Source: Oscillospiraceae bacterium (GTDB taxonomy: Bacteria > Bacillota > Clostridia > Oscillospirales > Ruminococcaceae). Taken from it: a stretch of DNA of 17,106 nucleotides. The translations under genes were made by a program, and so were the position numbers. The notes beneath the pieces are model-generated. The model was given only the letters and a program-made list of their open reading frames with translations. It did not search any database and was not told the origin of the DNA. Positions 14,554 through 17,106 of this stretch are shown piece by piece (the first letter of the stretch is position 1; each line of letters starts with the position of its first letter). Location of the stretch: positions 1 to 17,106 of the forward strand of contig WRIP01000011.1 of assembly GCA_009782665.1 (NCBI GenBank), given 5' to 3'.

Positions 14554-15350
14554 CCAAGGTCAAGAATGGTTCAAAAATATATATTGCCTCGGCGTTAACC
14601 TTCCTCTATGTCCCCATACTGGTGTTGATCTTCTTCTCATTCAATAAATCCAAGAGCCGCAATCTGTTTACAGGATTTACCCTCAATTGGTACAAACAGC
14701 TTTTACACAATGACCTGGTGCTGAATGCACTCGGAGTAACGTTGGTGATAGCCGCAATATCTTCCATATGTGCAACGGTACTCGGTACCGCAGCAGCGGT
14801 AGGTATACAGAGCATGAAGAAACTACCGAGGCTCGCAATAATGAATGTCACATATATTCCAGTGATTAATCCGGAAATCGTCACCGGTGTATCCATGTTA
14901 TTGATGTTCACCACATTGAGATATTTCCTCAACTTCGAGATGGGCTTTTCAACCCTTGTCATAGCTCATATAACATTCAACCTGCCATATGTAATACTCT
15001 CGGTTAACCCAAAGCTCAGACAGCTTGATTCAAGCATCTATGATGCTGCACTGGATCTCGGTTGTTCTCCGAGGCAAGCTTTCTTCAAGGTAGTATTTCC
15101 ACAGATAATGCCGGGCATTACAACCGGATTCCTTATGGCTTTGACCTACTCAATAGATGACTTCGTAATCAGCTATTTCACCTCGGGAACCTCTCAAACC
15201 CTGTCTATCGCTATCTATGCAATGACTAGAAGAAAGGTAAGCCCCGAGATAAACGCATTATCCACCCTGCTGTTTACCGTGATATTACTCATACTGCTGG
15301 TTATGAATCTAAAAGATATTAAGAGCAACAAAAAAGGAGAAAGAAAATGA
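14550..15350 (+). CDS. potC: Spermidine/putrescine ABC transporter permease PotC
   Basis: 266 residues, second MetI-type permease. An N-terminal membrane helix (IASALTFLYVPILVLIFFSF) leads to FNKSKSRNLFTGFTLNWYKQ, the usual PotC periplasmic-facing start. The EAA loop is AALDLGCSPRQAFFKVVFPQ, then IMPGITTG (about 168-195), followed by SIDDFVISYFTSG, a PotC hallmark. The C-terminus is basic (KSNKKGERK). Start and stop both sit in ATGA overlaps, with potB before and potD after, so the four genes are expected to be made in coupled amounts. Confidence 0.94.
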   Translation: MTKVKNGSKIYIASALTFLYVPILVLIFFSFNKSKSRNLFTGFTLNWYKQLLHNDLVLNALGVTLVIAAISSICATVLGTAAAVGIQSMKKLPRLAIMNVTYIPVINPEIVTGVSMLLMFTTLRYFLNFEMGFSTLVIAHITFNLPYVILSVNPKLRQLDSSIYDAALDLGCSPRQAFFKVVFPQIMPGITTGFLMALTYSIDDFVISYFTSGTSQTLSIAIYAMTRRKVSPEINALSTLLFTVILLILLVMNLKDIKSNKKGERK

Positions 15351-16585
15351 AAAAAAGATTAATTTTGATACTATGTATATTGTTGATGATACTTATCGCA
15401 GTACCGGTATCTGCAATAGATATTGTAGCAATTTCCGGAAGTATCTATAGGACAGATTTAGATTACTATAACCATCTCAGAGGAGAAGATATTACCCTCG
15501 TAGTATACAACTGGGGGGAATACATCTCGGACGGTGGAGATGATTCCTTTGATACAAACAAAGAGTTTGAAGAACTTACCGGTATTTCGATAAACTATAT
15601 TACCTTTGCCAGTAACGAACAGATGTATGCCAAACTTAAGAGCGAAGGTACATCGCTCTATGATATCATCATACCCTCAGACTATATGATCGCTCGTATG
15701 ATCCGGGAAGGGATGGTCGAAGCACTGGATTTCTCAAATATCCCCAACTATACACTGGTAGATGACCTCTATAAGAACCTGGAACATGACCGTAACAACG
15801 AGTTCTCGGTCCCATATATGTGGGGTTTAGTAGGTATAATCTACAACTCATCAATGGTAGACGAAGACATTGATTCTTGGGATTCATTTTGGGATGAGCA
15901 GTACAAAGGCAATATCCTCATGTTCGACAATCCTCGCGATGCTTTTGCAATCTCTCTGGCTAGACTTGGGTATTCTATGAATACCGAAGACGAATCTCAG
16001 ATTGAAGAAGCAGCTGAGGAACTGATGAAACAAAAATCATTGGTACAGGCATATGTCATGGATGAAATCTTCAATAAGATGGAGGGAGGGGAAGCTGCCA
16101 TCGCTCCCTACTATGCCGGTGACGCCATTACCATGATGAGCGAAAACGAAGATCTAGTGTTTGTGTTTCCTAAAGAAAAAACCAATCTCTTCATCGATGG
16201 TTTTGTCATCCCCAAAGGGAGTAAGAACAAAGAAGCCGCAGAAATGTACATTAACTTTATGTGCGAGCCGGCTGTGTCTGCCGCAAACGCTGAATACATA
16301 GGATACTCTACCCCCATCCCCGATGCGTTCGAGCTTATTGATATCGATGATGAAGATCTGGCAATCGCCTATCCGAATGAAAAAATCATTGCTAACTCTG
16401 AGGTTCTACGAGAGCTAAACAACGAAACTAATCTGCTGATGGACAGGCTCTGGACAGATATCCGAAGCTACAAGGATGGTACCAAAGGATGGATTATCCC
16501 GACCGCTTTCATCCTTGCAGCAGTGATAGTCTCAACACTTGTCATTATACGAAGAGCAAAAAAGAGACGTCGTGACCTCTATTGA
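15347..16585 (+). CDS. potD: Polyamine-type substrate-binding protein PotD with a C-terminal membrane anchor
   Basis: 412 residues. AGGAG precedes the ATG, which overlaps the potC stop by 4 nt. An N-terminal signal peptide (about 1-23, ending VPVSA) is followed by the binding-protein fold: VVYNWGEYIS, DIIIPSDYMIARM, VPYMWGLVGIIYN, and IAPYYAGDAITMM, with FIDGFVIPKGSKNKEAAEMY, all PotD/PotF-like. There is no lipobox: the only early Cys (residue 10, LILC) lacks the needed context. Instead a hydrophobic helix at about 382-401 (WIIPTAFILAAVIVSTLVII) and a basic tail RRAKKRRRDLY close the protein, so it is probably held to the outer face of the membrane by its C-terminus. Exact polyamine preference cannot be told. 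Confidence 0.92.
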   Translation: MKKRLILILCILLMILIAVPVSAIDIVAISGSIYRTDLDYYNHLRGEDITLVVYNWGEYISDGGDDSFDTNKEFEELTGISINYITFASNEQMYAKLKSEGTSLYDIIIPSDYMIARMIREGMVEALDFSNIPNYTLVDDLYKNLEHDRNNEFSVPYMWGLVGIIYNSSMVDEDIDSWDSFWDEQYKGNILMFDNPRDAFAISLARLGYSMNTEDESQIEEAAEELMKQKSLVQAYVMDEIFNKMEGGEAAIAPYYAGDAITMMSENEDLVFVFPKEKTNLFIDGFVIPKGSKNKEAAEMYINFMCEPAVSAANAEYIGYSTPIPDAFELIDIDDEDLAIAYPNEKIIANSEVLRELNNETNLLMDRLWTDIRSYKDGTKGWIIPTAFILAAVIVSTLVIIRRAKKRRRDLY

Positions 16586-16659
16586 TATTGCACCATACTG
16601 ACCTGAGATATATAATTGTGACAGTACTAAAAAATACAAAATAAAATAGGAGTGTGTTT

Positions 16660-17106
16660 ATGAAAGGGACAATCATCACCAAGGTGTTCGGCCGTCAGGT
16701 ATATTCTGATCGCGGACATCCCGGAATCTATGCTCGTGTAGAAACTGCTAACGGAGCAGTCGGAACTGCAATATGTACGGCAGGAGTTTCTGTCGGTACC
16801 CACGAAATTCCGTTTGCATACGACGGAGGAGACAAATTCTTAGGTCTCGGAACGACAAAAGCTGCAAAAGCCATCGATGAACTCATAGCCCCCGCAATAA
16901 TCGGGCTGGATGCCGCTAATCAACAGGCAGTCGACCAGGCAATGCTGGAGATAGGTAAGGATGTACTTGGCGGAAACGCTACAGCAGCTGTTTCAGCAGC
17001 TAACCTCAAAGCCGGTGCTGCAGCACTCGGAATCCCCCTATATCGCCATATTGGTGGTTCGCGTGCCGTGACTCTTCCGGTAGCTGGCGTAGGATATTTC
17101 ACCGGA
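16660..17106 (+). CDS. Divergent enolase-like protein, N-terminal part
   Basis: Starts at ATG 16660 after AGGAG (8 nt) and runs off the right edge; 149 residues are visible. The order of segments follows enolase: GRQVYSDRGHPGIYARVET (cf. RGNPTVEVEV), TAGVSVGTHE (cf. SGASTG), GDKFLGLGTTKA, AANQQAVDQAMLEIG, GGNATAAVSAANLKAGAAAL, GIPLYRHIGG and LPVAGVGYF. But RGNP is RGHP, SGASTG is AGVSVG, and the end reads LPVAGVGYFTG where enolases have LPxPMMNIINGG. It is therefore an enolase-superfamily paralogue rather than the main glycolytic enolase; its reaction is unknown. It is 74 nt past potD, with no clear terminator between, so it might be read from the pot operon. Confidence 0.75.
   Translation, partial: MKGTIITKVFGRQVYSDRGHPGIYARVETANGAVGTAICTAGVSVGTHEIPFAYDGGDKFLGLGTTKAAKAIDELIAPAIIGLDAANQQAVDQAMLEIGKDVLGGNATAAVSAANLKAGAAALGIPLYRHIGGSRAVTLPVAGVGYFTG

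Overview
The window looks like chromosomal DNA of a Gram-positive, probably anaerobic Firmicute (Clostridia-like). The reasons are a DUF951-prfA-tsaC operon, strong AGGAGG-type ribosome-binding sites, sigma-A-type promoters, a moderately AT-rich composition and a potABCD operon in Firmicute style. No rRNA, tRNA or CRISPR array was seen. The species cannot be fixed from the sequence alone.

Layout. (1) 1-1632, minus strand: a housekeeping operon of DUF951 protein, peptide chain release factor 1 (prfA) and threonylcarbamoyl-AMP synthase (tsaC/Sua5, cut by the window edge), read from a clear promoter at 1604-1632. (2) 1651-3930: a complete ISAs1-type insertion sequence with 20-bp imperfect terminal inverted repeats. 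It carries two overlapping genes, a small accessory protein and a DDE transposase. It sits 18 bp upstream of the prfA-operon promoter and abuts a decapitated ribbon-helix-helix-like gene. (3) 4168-6345: a type II restriction-modification pair, a beta-class amino-methyltransferase followed by a PD-(D/E)xK-like endonuclease. The endonuclease gene has an in-frame TAA at codon 20 of its natural reading frame. (4) 6481-8495, minus strand: a LURP-one/Tubby-like protein and a class I SAM methyltransferase, flanked by short decayed coding remnants. (5) 8560-9480: a gene graveyard in which an AbiEi-like antitoxin N-terminus with a stop and a frameshift converges on the C-terminal end of an AlbA_2/RecG-like ATP-binding regulator broken inside a 13-bp tandem repeat. 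(6) 10113-12266: a membrane hybrid histidine kinase with a Cache-like sensor and a C-terminal receiver. (7) 12397-16585: potABCD (polyamine-type ABC importer), all four genes overlapping, with a consensus promoter and a ~250-nt leader rich in potential stems. PotD appears to be anchored by a C-terminal membrane helix rather than a lipid. (8) 16660-end: the start of a divergent enolase-like gene.

Reading as a whole: conserved operons at both ends frame an ~8.4-kb accessory block (about 1640-10080) made of an IS, a defence module and several dead genes, which is typical of a turnover hotspot. The most interesting points are the probably disabled endonuclease beside an intact methyltransferase, the two-gene ISAs1 element with a 23-bp palindrome before its first gene, the structured pot leader, the C-terminally anchored PotD and the unusual enolase paralogue.
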